Source of the DNA: Methanobacterium sp. UBA353
GTDB taxonomy: Archaea; Methanobacteriota; Methanobacteria; Methanobacteriales; Methanobacteriaceae
Assembly (NCBI GenBank): GCA_002496805.1
Contig: DALO01000002.1
Span: 186,001-250,000, forward strand
Length of the DNA stretch: 64,000 nt
Reading direction: 5' to 3'
A model generated the notes under the pieces. The model saw only the letters and a list, made by a program, of their open reading frames with translations. It was not told where the DNA came from and did not search any database. This document shows positions 1 to 8,719 of the stretch, in pieces. Within the stretch, counting starts at the first letter, position 1; every line of letters starts with the position of its first letter. A program made the position numbers and the translations under genes.

Positions 1-308
1 CTGAAGTTTTAGACAAGCTTGGTGGGGGAAGTATGTAATTAGAAGAAGCAAAAAACGACTCGGGGTGTGCTGATAAAGATATGGGGGTGTCATATTCTTT
101 GAGTGTGTAGAGAAATGGACAATTTTCTGAATCATGGAGATCAGTGCATATTACATTGTAGTCGTGGTCCATAAGAACCCTTGCTGCCAAATTTCCCACC
201 ACTCCACAAATTCCGATTACTCCATAGGTTTCGGATTTTTTTTTAGGAATATTTTCCATTTTCAATGAATTTTTTTCCATATGGGCACTCATTTTATTTG
301 ACACCATT
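1..308 (-). CDS. Mur-ligase-like protein, N-terminal part (partial)
   Basis: Only the first ~102 codons are in the window; the frame stays open to the left edge. After a charged N-terminal tail there is a Rossmann-type start (YGVIGICGVVGN near residue 30) and then a second strand ending in TDLHDSENC. This layout is that of the UMP-binding N-terminal domain of MurC/MurD-type ligases. It lies directly downstream of a complete Mur ligase, an MraY-like transferase and a CarB-like ATP-grasp gene on the same strand, so it most likely belongs to pseudomurein peptide synthesis. The P-loop and ligase domains are outside the window, so the exact subtype cannot be read. ATG at 308 is the first start; ATG codons at residues 6 and 10 are alternatives. 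Confidence 0.6.
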
Positions 309-738
309 TTTTCAATTAATTATTCTTGAAACAGTACTGATATGGGTATAAACCATATTTAAAGTTCCTGAATCTAATTATAAATTTTTAAACATTACAA
401 ATAATATTTTCTGAAGTTCCATGGTATTATTCGACAGTTTGTTTAGGATTGATATGATAATACTATTTAGTTTTTCGTTTTATAGTATTATTAACAATGG
501 TTGTCACCAGATTCAATTTATGAAGTCATTTATAAATTCTTACAGCAAAATTATCAAAATTTAATTTCTCAAGCAAGCATGCTGGATGAATCAAATCCAT
601 TAAAACTTTTTTTTTTTTATTGGAATTAAAAAATTAAAAAAATACCACGTGATATTATACTATACTATTTTTTTATTAAATCACAATACACGTCAGTTTT
701 AAATCTGACGAATTTAAAGGTTGATCATCTTTCATGAA
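309..738 (-). promoter_or_regulatory. Intergenic region with promoter for the partial Mur-ligase gene
   Basis: This is a 430-nt AT-rich gap. On the minus strand the stretch at 352-363 reads CTTTAAATATGG, a good archaeal TATA box, placing transcription start near 325-335, shortly before the ATG at 308. The rest holds only short A/T runs and I see no gene or clear repeat in it. Confidence 0.45.
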
Positions 739-2154
739 TTATATGCATTTCATCTGTTTTAAAACATCCAAAGCAGGGTCCATTCCTTGTGCACCGATAA
801 GGAGGATGGTATCGTTATTTTGGGCTGTTTTAAAAACATTTTTCAATGCTTTAGTTAGTGTGTTACAATGGATGTAATTGATCCCTTCATTTTGAAGTAC
901 CTCTATAAAAATCTTTTTCTCAGAAGGCTCTACCCAGTTGGCATTATCCACCACATCTTCACTACTGGTTAATATTAAGTTACAATCAATGTCTTTAATT
1001 GAATCAGCAACAGCATGGGCATTTAACTCATTGAGTGAACTTCCTCTAGATCCTCTAATAGCGCATACAAGGTGAAAATTTCCTGAAACCAGTTCTGTTG
1101 CACTTTTTATAGTGGCTGTAATACCTTCTGGATTATGGGCAAAATCATCAATAATGAGGGGGTTCTGAGTCAATATGGTGAACCTACGATTTAAAGCCTG
1201 ATAAGATTTAACAGCTTTCTTAATAATATTCAAGTCAATTTTTAATGCTATACAAGTACTAACGGCTGCCAGAGTGTTTTGAATAAAATGAGAACTTTCA
1301 AATGGGAGATCTTTAAGGGGAATGACTAGTTTTTCTTTATAGAAAATCCCTTCTTTTCTAAATTCAACACTTGTTCCTGAGCCATAGAATGTTACCTCGG
1401 CATTTGGAACAAAATTTTCCATTTTGCGAATTAATGGGTCGTCATGATTCAGGATAACTTGTCTGCCATTAAATCCTCTTAGAGAACCTGAAATCTCTTT
1501 GGAAACATCTTCAATGGTGTTAACCAAGCCGACATGATCTAATGCCACGTTAGTTAAGACAACTACATGGGGGTTTATGGCTTTGGTCATAAGGAAGGCG
1601 TGATCAGCCATACTCCGATCCTCCCACCCCTGAACCTCGGAAACCTCCAAGACCATGGCGTCCAGATCTCCACGAAATTCAGCAATTTGCTTGGCTACCA
1701 TGGGATCAATTAATGTGTTAAACTCTGATTCAGAATCAGTATTAGTATGGGCAGTTAACCCTGCTTCCAGGAGAATTCTATGAATCATATGTGTAGTAGT
1801 TGATTTTCCGTTTGTACCGGTTACCACAATTCTCAAGGTGTTTGGAGCAAAATTTTCAATGGCCCAGGCAATAGCAAAAGCATTTACTAACTCAATTTTT
1901 TCAGCTAAAATTATGGGTAAACCGACTTTTCTAGCAAGTTCAACAGAATTTCCACGGGCATCTTGGGTCACTAAACATGAAACGCCTTTATCAGAGGCCA
2001 TTTGCACACCAGCCTCATCAATCCAGTGTCTTACTACAACATCGCCTTTCCCGGCATCTTTAAGAATGTTAAAAATTCCGGTGATGGTTCTGTTATCACC
2101 AATCAATTTTCCTTTAGATTTTTGGGCTAGATAAGTGGTGTTAAGATGTTTCAT
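739..2154 (-). CDS. Mur ligase family protein (pseudomurein peptide ligase, pMurE-like)
   Basis: A 471-residue ATP-dependent amide ligase of the Mur family, cytoplasmic. It should add an amino acid to the growing peptide of a UDP-activated pseudomurein precursor. Visible marks are the P-loop TGTNGKST at residues 112-119, a central region with the Mur-type TNVALDHVG near residue 203, and a C-terminal ligase domain with DDFAHNPEG near 340 (the DYAHNP signature of MurE/MurF, with F for Y). The N-terminal domain is of the short MurE type. Archaeal pMurE enzymes of Methanothermus and Methanothermobacter have this build. It is followed closely on both sides by other cell-wall genes on the same strand. 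The ATG at 2154 has only a distant AGGA upstream. Confidence 0.8.
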   Translation of the reverse strand: MKHLNTTYLAQKSKGKLIGDNRTITGIFNILKDAGKGDVVVRHWIDEAGVQMASDKGVSCLVTQDARGNSVELARKVGLPIILAEKIELVNAFAIAWAIENFAPNTLRIVVTGTNGKSTTTHMIHRILLEAGLTAHTNTDSESEFNTLIDPMVAKQIAEFRGDLDAMVLEVSEVQGWEDRSMADHAFLMTKAINPHVVVLTNVALDHVGLVNTIEDVSKEISGSLRGFNGRQVILNHDDPLIRKMENFVPNAEVTFYGSGTSVEFRKEGIFYKEKLVIPLKDLPFESSHFIQNTLAAVSTCIALKIDLNIIKKAVKSYQALNRRFTILTQNPLIIDDFAHNPEGITATIKSATELVSGNFHLVCAIRGSRGSSLNELNAHAVADSIKDIDCNLILTSSEDVVDNANWVEPSEKKIFIEVLQNEGINYIHCNTLTKALKNVFKTAQNNDTILLIGAQGMDPALDVLKQMKCI

Positions 2155-2175
2155 TATCGTTATTATCCTTGATTT

Positions 2176-3252
2176 TTAGAATACAAATTGGTAAATTAAG
2201 ATAGCTGACAAACAAATTACTAGAGTGGTTGACCAGTAAATGGCAACTATTTTTTTCTCAGAAAGTCCCTTGTAATGTAAAGTATGATGTAATGGTTCAA
2301 CTGGTAATTTTATTATATGAACCCGGTGCATAAGACTAATCACGACTGAAAAAATGGGGACAGAAAGAGCAATAACTGCAAAGTAGATTATGTCTCCCAA
2401 AAAACCTGCAGTTATATATCCTGCACCTAAAGCGAAAGCACCAGTATCTCCCATAATTATACTTGCAGGATAACGATTAAATACTAAAAAACCGAGTGAA
2501 ACTGCTGTTAAAATGGTAAATAGTAGGGCTGCATCAAAGTTTCCATTGATTACGGAAAAAACAGCACACGAAGCAGAGGCAATGGTTAGTATTCCAGCTG
2601 CCAATCCATCCATCCCGTCAATAAGATTTACTGAATTAATCGAACCTATCACTCCAAATATGATTACTGGAATAATTAAAATTCCTGCTTCAAATCCTAA
2701 AACCTTAGTGCTAACTCCTGTTGTAGATACAAGGAAAATTCCAAGTACAATTTGGGCTATAATTTTGTCTCGTTCTTTGACTTCACTTTTTATAGGGGTT
2801 TCACCAATTATATCGATTTTTCCTTGTTTTAATAATTTCGGCAAATCTTTTTTCGCCTTTTCAGTTGCTACTCTGGCTTCTTCCCCTGGTTTCAGAGTTA
2901 AACGCCCAATAGATACATGTTCTGAGCTTATGTTATGCGCTACTTTTTGCACTTCTTTGATCTTTAACCCTAATAAATCATCCAGTAAACCCACAAGGCC
3001 TGAGCTTAACATAATCAGCACAGTAAGTAACAAGTTTTTTTGGTTGCAATATACTGCAGCAGCCAGTGCTGCTCCCAGTAGAATAGCCAGACCACCCATG
3101 GTGGGAGTGCCTGTTTTATGTTTGTGTTCAGTTACAATGGGACGGTCAGCTATATCAGCATCTAGCAATATTTTTCGAACAAAGTATGTGAATAAAATTG
3201 TTGCTAAAAAAGTTATAATGAATGCTAAAATCAGATTATTTGTGTAACTCAA
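2176..3252 (-). CDS. MraY-like phospho-sugar transferase (glycosyltransferase family 4)
   Basis: A 358-residue polytopic membrane enzyme that should move a UDP-linked phospho-sugar or peptide precursor onto an undecaprenyl-phosphate-type lipid for pseudomurein assembly. The family motifs are present: DDLLG (residues 91-95), NLIDGMDGL (209-217), and a late PLHHTLHYKG loop. A hydrophilic block of about 65 residues (97-165) interrupts the membrane core between the DDLLG loop and the next helix and is rich in K and E. An open frame begins upstream with TTG at 3291, but GGTGG (3257-3261) sits 4 nt before a TTG at 3252, which yields a protein starting with a membrane helix; I prefer that. Ends 21 nt before the Mur ligase start. 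Confidence 0.82.
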   Translation of the reverse strand: MSYTNNLILAFIITFLATILFTYFVRKILLDADIADRPIVTEHKHKTGTPTMGGLAILLGAALAAAVYCNQKNLLLTVLIMLSSGLVGLLDDLLGLKIKEVQKVAHNISSEHVSIGRLTLKPGEEARVATEKAKKDLPKLLKQGKIDIIGETPIKSEVKERDKIIAQIVLGIFLVSTTGVSTKVLGFEAGILIIPVIIFGVIGSINSVNLIDGMDGLAAGILTIASASCAVFSVINGNFDAALLFTILTAVSLGFLVFNRYPASIIMGDTGAFALGAGYITAGFLGDIIYFAVIALSVPIFSVVISLMHRVHIIKLPVEPLHHTLHYKGLSEKKIVAIYWSTTLVICLSAILIYQFVF

Positions 3253-3365
3253 TTTACCACCTAAATAAACATTTTGACCTACAATAAACAATTGGATTAA
3301 TATAAATGATTAATTTTTTAATTTGTTAAATGACCTACTTTACTTACTTTCAATGTATAATAAGT

Positions 3366-3385
3366 ATAATATTTATAAATTTTAT
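3366..3385 (-). promoter_or_regulatory. Promoter of the MraY-like gene
   Basis: On the minus strand the sequence contains TTTATAAATATTATAC, a strong TATA box. Initiation would fall near 3340-3350, leaving a leader of roughly 90 nt before the TTG at 3252. The gene probably heads an mraY/Mur-ligase transcript separate from the CarB-like gene. Confidence 0.5.
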
Positions 3386-3510
3386 CTGTCCTTTTTTTTA
3401 TTATTGGAAGTTTTTGTGTGTTTTTCAAATTCAAATTACTGAATCCTTTATTTTTTAGATGATTCGGTTAAATCATTTCCTCAAATTATTTTCATTAATC
3501 TTATTTAGTT

Positions 3511-4659
3511 TTAATTTCGGATGTTACCCAGATCCAAATTGAGATGGGTAGCTGTTTTATGAGCATTTTTTTCATCTTTTCCCCTAATAGTTATTCTCTG
3601 GTGATTGTCCGGTCCGTGGATAATCCAACCATTTTCTCCGTGAAATTCTCGAAAACGGTAATTATTTTTGTCACTGACATAATCACCTACTGGTATTTCA
3701 AGTGCACAATACTCTTTTATTCTTTTAGTAACGTTATTAACATTCCATGATCCTGTGGCCATATCCACCATTTCATGTAATGGATTAATATCAGAAGAAG
3801 CAGCTGTCAAATAACGGGTGCCACTGATTCTAGTGTTTATTTCTAACACATAAGTATTTTTATCATATTTATCAAATATCAAGTCCAAATCTGCAGTTCC
3901 TTCAATTTTTAGGAGATTTGCAATGTTTAAGGCTATATTTCTAATGTTTTGGCTGAACTGTTTGGTTTTTGCATCCTTAATGGCATCATCAATTCGAAGA
4001 GGGGCTTTTTTCAATTTTTTTAGTGGATGAATGCATTCAAGAGTTGTTTTACCTTTAGAAACAGGAACCAGAGGTATTGAATCATTTTTCCAGCGTAATA
4101 TTTCTATTGATATTTCAATTCCCTCTAGAAAACGTTCAACAAGAGCAGTGTCATATTCTTCCAAGTAATAACACACGTCTTCTTGGGATAAGGCGATTTT
4201 AATATCTTTACCGCCTTGTCCATGGGCTTGTTTAAGAACTAAAGGATATTTTTTTGTCCCCATTTGTGTGCAAGAATGTATTAGGTCGTGTTCAGGGGTT
4301 TTAATGTTATTTTTTAAGAGGAATTGTTTGGTTTTAACTTTGTCTCCTGCAATTGAAACTGCTTTTAGGGGTGATGCAACCACTGGCAAACTATGATCTG
4401 TTTCTAATTCTTCTTTTAATAGAGCTACTTCCTTCAATGGTTCATCAATCCCGATGAGAGGTACTACTCCATCAACATCTTCTTTAATTGCAATGTCTTT
4501 GGGGTGTTCCATTCCCCTGGGCACAATATGGTAAGAATCTGCTAAATCTAAATTTTGTGCTCGAGGATTTGATTCTGTTAGAACGGTGGTTATGCCCATT
4601 TTTTTGGTATAAACAGCAACATCATCAAATAGACGCGCTCCTATAAATAGTAATTTCAT
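3511..4659 (-). CDS. CarB-like ATP-grasp ligase of the pseudomurein locus
   Basis: A 382-residue ATP-grasp protein resembling half of the large subunit of carbamoyl-phosphate synthase. It opens with a pre-ATP-grasp Rossmann strand (KLLFIGARL), then the ATP-binding segment PLVLKQAHGQGGKDI near residue 148 and a C-terminal acidic/Asn metal site (DLDLIFDK...LEINTRISGT, residues ~260-280). Carbamoyl-phosphate synthesis itself needs two such halves and a glutaminase, none of which is here. Single CarB-like proteins are conserved next to Mur ligases in pseudomurein-making methanogens, so a carboxylate-amine ligation in cell-wall synthesis is the likely role (inference). The frame is open from a TTG at 4665, but AAAGGA is well placed for the ATG at 4659. 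Confidence 0.7.
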   Translation of the reverse strand: MKLLFIGARLFDDVAVYTKKMGITTVLTESNPRAQNLDLADSYHIVPRGMEHPKDIAIKEDVDGVVPLIGIDEPLKEVALLKEELETDHSLPVVASPLKAVSIAGDKVKTKQFLLKNNIKTPEHDLIHSCTQMGTKKYPLVLKQAHGQGGKDIKIALSQEDVCYYLEEYDTALVERFLEGIEISIEILRWKNDSIPLVPVSKGKTTLECIHPLKKLKKAPLRIDDAIKDAKTKQFSQNIRNIALNIANLLKIEGTADLDLIFDKYDKNTYVLEINTRISGTRYLTAASSDINPLHEMVDMATGSWNVNNVTKRIKEYCALEIPVGDYVSDKNNYRFREFHGENGWIIHGPDNHQRITIRGKDEKNAHKTATHLNLDLGNIRN

Positions 4660-4819
4660 GTTCAATCCTTTTATTGTTTAATAACGATTTTTTTTACAAG
4701 ATAGATAGTAATTAATAACTGGATTATTGTTTTCACTATTTTCTTTTATTAATAGAATTATTACTAAATCTTTTAGTCTAAGGTTTGCATTTATTATAGG
4801 TTATTATTTTATTTGATTA

Positions 4820-4866
4820 CCTCAAATTTTTTATATACTTAATTGCGGAATTAAAAAAATTTGAGG
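4820..4866. repeat. Nested inverted repeat over the promoter of the CarB-like gene
   Basis: The 13-bp arms CCTCAAATTTTTT (4820-4832) and AAAAAATTTGAGG (4854-4866) are perfect inverse complements. Inside lies a second inverted repeat, TTAATT-GCGG-AATTAA (4839-4854). On the minus strand the spacer carries a TATA-like AAGTATATAAAAAA (4827-4840), about 170 nt upstream of the CarB-like start at 4659. The element may be an operator overlapping a promoter, or a hairpin ending the preceding hycI transcript, whose stop is ~100 nt away. Confidence 0.5.
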
Positions 4867-4968
4867 AACATAAAACAAATTGTTCACAATAACTGGTTGT
4901 GTATTTGTCTTATTTTAAAGTATTAATAGAATTAGTCAGCTAATGGCTTAAAAATATTCTAAATATCA

Positions 4969-5433
4969 TTACTGTAAAAGGTTTGTAAATAATTTTAAAA
5001 GAATTTCTACGCTGTTTTCAACTTCCACCGACATTTCATTAACTAAACTTATATTTTTGGGTTGTATTCCCACAATAATCAGTTCTGCCGGGCATGTTGA
5101 TTTTAAATATTTTATAAAAAAAGATAGGGGCATGGCATGGGTGGAAATGTTGTAGTTTGCTATTTGTTCCCTGGAAATTAGCTCAATTTGCCCTGGTTTT
5201 TTGTTCATTTCAACGGCATCCACTAAAATTATATGGCTGGGGTGTTTTCTTCTTATAGCTCCAGTGAAGTTTTCAGGCACAGTTTTCCCGTCAAAAACAG
5301 TGATATTATCATTTTCAGGGAACATTTTTGATAGTTTCTGGGCTAGAACTGTTCCTACTGCATCATCGCCTTTCATATCATTCCCAATGCCCAGTATTAC
5401 TACTTTTTGATGTTCTTTAAGGAATTCTTTCAA
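4969..5433 (-). CDS. hycI: Hydrogenase maturation protease, HycI type
   Basis: A 154-residue cytoplasmic endopeptidase of the HycI/HyaD (M52) family, which trims the C-terminus of the large subunit of a [NiFe] hydrogenase after nickel insertion. Visible family features are the opening GIGNDMKGDDAVG (residues 15-27), with the first metal-binding Asp in the KGDD part, the central LVDAVE strand (~80-85), and a conserved His in STHAMPLSFF (~100-109). The start is TTG at 5433, inside the last codons of the upstream methyltransferase gene (17-nt overlap), so the two are probably co-transcribed. In methanogens the likely substrates are F420-reducing or membrane-bound energy-converting hydrogenases; no hydrogenase structural gene is in this window. 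Confidence 0.85.
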   Translation of the reverse strand: MKEFLKEHQKVVILGIGNDMKGDDAVGTVLAQKLSKMFPENDNITVFDGKTVPENFTGAIRRKHPSHIILVDAVEMNKKPGQIELISREQIANYNISTHAMPLSFFIKYLKSTCPAELIIVGIQPKNISLVNEMSVEVENSVEILLKLFTNLLQ

Positions 5434-6187
5434 CTGATACTCTAATGGTATCTAATCCACCTCCCATGGTATATTTTAGGTTTACAAAAATATTTTCATC
5501 TTTTTTCATATTTAATTGGTTGGTTGGAATTAGAAGGGGAGGGTTAAGCATGGGTGTTGTGCCACAGATAATTTTGGGGGTTAAAAGGGTGAAAGTGCTG
5601 ATTCTTATACCTGATACTATGCCTGTTTTGTTTATTGGAATATTGATATTGTATTCAACTTTTTCTTTAATATATTCCTTAAAGTCAATTTTATCATATA
5701 TAAAAAGTTTACTTCTTAATTCATTCTGTGATATGTTCCCTTCTTGATAAATTGGGTGGCTATTTTTGAGATGGACTGCTTCTACTCCATTAAACACGCC
5801 ACAAGGAATAATATCTCCACTATTTTTAAGATATTTTCGGACAGCATTAAGGACTGGGACTTGTTCTTCGTCAATTAGAGCAGTGTCCACCATTTCACAG
5901 ATTATCAAGTCGGCTTTTTCATTAAAAGTAATATTTTTTGCATCGTTAATTTGCAGGGAAACGTTTTTAAATGATTTAAGATTTTTTTGTGCAAATTTAG
6001 CTGTACGATAGTCCTTTTCAACTGCATACACAAAACTAGCTAAAGGGGCGGCCCATGAGCTAAAAATTCCGGAACCAGTCCCTAAGTCATAAATGATACC
6101 TCTTGATTTTTCTTTTATTGCTTCATAAAATGCTGTCAGTCTTTGGGTATCAGATAGCAAGTTTTGATGATAGGACGGGATTTTCAT
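5417..6187 (-). CDS. SAM-dependent methyltransferase, PRMT-like fold
   Basis: A 256-residue class I methyltransferase. Motif I is YDLGTGSGIF (residues ~33-42), followed by an acidic end to strand 2 (VEKD) and, at strand 4, LIICEMVDTALIDEEQ, where E and D residues sit as in protein arginine methyltransferases. The C-terminal half (~130-256) is beta-rich, also as in the PRMT barrel. The substrate is unknown; a protein or RNA target are both possible. It lies between nikR and hycI on the same strand and overlaps hycI, so it may be part of a nickel/hydrogenase unit, but nothing in the sequence fixes a function. Confidence 0.6.
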   Translation of the reverse strand: MKIPSYHQNLLSDTQRLTAFYEAIKEKSRGIIYDLGTGSGIFSSWAAPLASFVYAVEKDYRTAKFAQKNLKSFKNVSLQINDAKNITFNEKADLIICEMVDTALIDEEQVPVLNAVRKYLKNSGDIIPCGVFNGVEAVHLKNSHPIYQEGNISQNELRSKLFIYDKIDFKEYIKEKVEYNINIPINKTGIVSGIRISTFTLLTPKIICGTTPMLNPPLLIPTNQLNMKKDENIFVNLKYTMGGGLDTIRVSVERIP

Positions 6188-6215
6188 CCTGTTTATTTAG
6201 TTAAAATCTATATTA

Positions 6216-6629
6216 TTAATTCATTCCAGTTTGGCCGCTGGCAGTGCTGGTTAATTTGACGTGTTCAACGCCTTTAAGCCTCATTATCTTTTCAGTCAGA
6301 CTTCTGATGTATTTAACGTTCCCTTTAACTACTATTACTTCTAGACAGTATTTTTCTGTCATGTGGACGTGCATAACTGCGTTAATGTATTCTCGGAAGT
6401 CGTGCTGGATGTCGGTAAGGTCTTCCATGACTCCAGTGTAGTGGTGGTCGTATATCACAGCAATAATTCCTATACGGTCACCTTCCATTTCTTTCATCCA
6501 TTGATAACGGACAATGTAATCTTTAAGCGCATCTCTGATACCTTTAGATCTTGATTGGTATCCTCTGTCTTTCAATACCTCGTCGAACTCATTTAACAGC
6601 TTTTTTGGTAGTGACATGCTTATTCTCAT
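6216..6629 (-). CDS. nikR: Nickel-responsive regulator NikR
   Basis: A 137-residue ribbon-helix-helix plus ACT-domain regulator that binds Ni(II) and then operator DNA. The N-terminal strand RISMSLPKKLL and helices to residue ~40 form the RHH part. In the ACT part the high-affinity nickel ligands of E. coli NikR (His76, His87, His89, Cys95) all have counterparts in HDFREY, HVH and YCLEV. The gene heads a minus-strand group with a methyltransferase and a hydrogenase protease. The frame also allows a TTG three bases upstream; GGAGGG fits both. Likely targets are nickel uptake and hydrogenase genes (inference from the family). Confidence 0.93.
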   Translation of the reverse strand: MRISMSLPKKLLNEFDEVLKDRGYQSRSKGIRDALKDYIVRYQWMKEMEGDRIGIIAVIYDHHYTGVMEDLTDIQHDFREYINAVMHVHMTEKYCLEVIVVKGNVKYIRSLTEKIMRLKGVEHVKLTSTASGQTGMN

Positions 6630-6677
6630 CAAGTTGTTCCCTCCATAAATTCTTCATATAATATCACGGTTTTATAG

Positions 6678-6724
6678 TATTTAAATGTTGCAGATAAAAT
6701 CAAATATTGTCAATGGACGACAAT
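6678..6724 (-). promoter_or_regulatory. nikR promoter with an upstream inverted repeat
   Basis: On the minus strand TTTAAATACTATAAAA (core 6678-6685) is a strong TATA box, putting the start of transcription near 6655 and nikR at 6629. About 20 bp further upstream is ATTGTC-N7-GACAAT (6706-6724), a perfect 6-bp inverted repeat in the expected place for a regulator site. Which protein binds it cannot be told from sequence. Confidence 0.5.
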
Positions 6725-7017
6725 TTTTAAACATAAAATATGAACAATTTTTGATCTAATATAAAAATCTTAATATTTAAACTTTGGTATGATCTCCTTT
6801 TACGAGTTCATTTGGTGTTTTATTAGTATTAAAACATTTTTAGAAGTTTTAGGTAACCATCTTAACTTGTTTAAAAAATTTTGATAAAAAAATCATTATT
6901 CCTATTGGTTTACTTGAAAATTGAAATATATTCAAAACTAAAATTATACTTATGATGTGATTGCATAAATAACAAACAATTAGTACTAGTCAAATATGAT
7001 CTTTTTCAGGTGAAAAA

Positions 7018-7419
7018 ATGAGAGTTAAAGAGGCCATGAATCGGGATGTTATAACTATTACTTCAAATACTCGTCCAGCAGAAGCCTTTCAAAAGATGTA
7101 CAAAGAAGGAGTCAGAAGGCTTTTTGTGATGGATGAGGGGGGAGAACCTCTAGGTGTTGTTTCCTATTCGGATCTCATCGGGATCCTTGGAACCATTAAA
7201 CCATCTGCTAAAGATGCAGTTTCCCTCCAGATAACTGATATAATGTCTAAAGAAGTTATGACCATCTCTGCTGATGATGGGATTGGAGATGCTGCTAATC
7301 TTATGTTAAGGGCTGATATTTCTGGTTTATTAGTTTTAGCAGATGATAAACCTGTTGGGGTGATAACAAAGACGGACATATGTCGAATGGTTGCTGCAGA
7401 ATTATTAGTGCCTGTTTGA
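7018..7419 (+). CDS. Two-CBS-domain protein
   Basis: A 133-residue protein made only of a CBS pair: repeat one covers about residues 1-60 (MRVKEAMNRDVITITSNTRP...GVVSYSDL) and repeat two about 70-130 (IMSKEVMTISADDG...GVITKTDICR). Such Bateman modules bind adenine nucleotides or SAM and act as energy or metabolite sensors. No catalytic domain is attached, so it probably regulates a partner in trans. GGTGA lies 4 nt before the ATG. It stands alone between nikR (divergent) and two tRNA genes. Confidence 0.85.
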   Translation: MRVKEAMNRDVITITSNTRPAEAFQKMYKEGVRRLFVMDEGGEPLGVVSYSDLIGILGTIKPSAKDAVSLQITDIMSKEVMTISADDGIGDAANLMLRADISGLLVLADDKPVGVITKTDICRMVAAELLVPV

Positions 7420-7555
7420 AACCATTTGAACATGAGTAGATGTTCATAATAGATTTTTTTTAATCCTCTAAACAGAATAAAAAGTATTTTTTTAAATCTT
7501 ATTTTTCCAGATACGTAATTGCACTACTTGTAAAAATAAATATGATGTAGCATTA

Positions 7556-7629
<74 letters not shown>

Positions 7630-7632
7630 GAT

Positions 7633-7705
7633 GCGGCGTCCGGGATTTGAACCCGGGTCACTGACGTGGCAGGCCAGAGTCTTAACCAGGCTGGACTAAC
7701 GCCGC
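7633..7705 (-). tRNA. tRNA-Gly (anticodon GCC)
   Basis: The reverse complement is a 73-nt cloverleaf with acceptor GCGGCGT/ACGCCGC, anticodon stem CTGGC/GTCAG and loop CTGCCAC (anticodon GCC). The T arm matches that of the neighbouring tRNA-Gly. A TATA-like GATATAAATAAG on the minus strand near 7727-7738 probably drives both tRNAs as one transcript. Confidence 0.96.
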
Positions 7706-7818
7706 ATACCGTGATTTTCCTGTTCATCTTATTTATATCTTTAGGTTGATGATTGGAATTAGTTCATTTAAAAGGTGTATTTAAAAAGATAGTTCTTTTT
7801 GAACTTTTTTCCCCCACA

Positions 7819-7854
7819 AACTTTATATTATAGAAATTTCTATCATTAGAAATT
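7819..7854 (+). promoter_or_regulatory. trkA promoter with TAGAAATT operator repeats
   Basis: A TATA-like ACTTTATATTATAG (7819-7832) is followed at once by the perfect 12-bp palindrome TAGAAATTTCTA (7831-7842) and then a third half-site TAGAAATT (7847-7854). The repeats occupy the stretch between TATA box and expected start of transcription, about 95 nt before the trkA start, where a bound repressor would block transcription. Confidence 0.5.
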
Positions 7855-7948
7855 ATGTTAAGAATGTGAAAATAATGGTTATTTTTGCTTTAAATTTTAT
7901 TAAAATGAATGAAAAATAGTTTAATCAAGTATTTGTGCTGGTGTGGAA

Positions 7949-8596
7949 ATGTATGTTGTAATAATGGGTGCTGGAAGAGTCGGTTTAACATTGGCTAATT
8001 ATTTGGTGGGGTCTGGAAATGACGTAACTCTCATCGATTGCAGTAAAGGGTTATGTGGCACTGCAGCAGAAGATTTAGATGCTTTAGTGATCTGTGGAAA
8101 CGGCACTGATGTTAAAACCTTAGAAGAAGCTAACATTGCAGATGCAGATGTTTTTATGGCTGCAACTGGTTGTGATGAGGCGAATTTGCTTTCATGTATT
8201 TTGGTAAAGGAATATAAAGTGCCTAAGATCATTGCCAGGCTTAGCAACCCTGATCATGAAGAAGCATTTAAAAAAGTTGGGATTCATGATGTTATCAGCC
8301 CAGAACTTACAGCTGCCGTGTACCTAGAAAAGCTTATAAACCGGCCTAAGATTGCTGATTTAATTGTGGTAGGCAAGGGAAATGCAGAACTTCTGGATAT
8401 AACCATCCAAAATTCAAGAGTTGTTGGGAAGTGTGTTGGTGATCTGAGCCCTACTGATGACTACATCATCGCTGCGATACATCAAAACGGTGAAATGTGC
8501 ATCCCCCAAGATAATTGGGTTTTGGAAAAAAATGACAAGATATCTATACTGGTTAAAACCAGTGCAGTTAAGAAAGTAACCTCTGTTTTTATTTGA
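7949..8596 (+). CDS. trkA: TrkA-type potassium channel/transporter regulatory subunit
   Basis: A 215-residue cytosolic gating subunit of Trk/Ktr potassium uptake. It has an N-terminal RCK-N (NAD-binding) domain with GAGRVG at residues 7-12 and an acidic end of strand 2 (TLIDCS), then an RCK-C domain (~135-215). The frame opens at GTG 7943, but the product [12 protein letters not shown] is the usual N-terminus and GGTG (7940-7943) is spaced 5 nt before ATG 7949. No membrane TrkH gene is adjacent, so the partner must be encoded elsewhere. Confidence 0.9.
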   Translation: MYVVIMGAGRVGLTLANYLVGSGNDVTLIDCSKGLCGTAAEDLDALVICGNGTDVKTLEEANIADADVFMAATGCDEANLLSCILVKEYKVPKIIARLSNPDHEEAFKKVGIHDVISPELTAAVYLEKLINRPKIADLIVVGKGNAELLDITIQNSRVVGKCVGDLSPTDDYIIAAIHQNGEMCIPQDNWVLEKNDKISILVKTSAVKKVTSVFI

Positions 8597-8719
8597 TGAA
8601 CAAGTTTTTTAATAAAAAATAAAATTTAATTCAATAATCAAAAAAAAAAATGAAGTAGAATCCTCTACTATTCTATTTACATAATTTTTCTTGAAAACCA
8701 CGGTACATATATATTATTT

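Noticed and set aside
1838..2134. Open frame of 98 codons on the plus strand inside the Mur ligase
   Set aside because: It is antisense to a well-conserved gene, with no ribosome binding site and no recognisable domain. Similar shadows across the window were ignored.
3459..3476. ATGATT-N6-AATCAT dyad after the CarB-like gene as a terminator
   Set aside because: The stem is only 6 bp and AT-rich, and no T-tract follows on the minus strand, so it was not listed as a feature.
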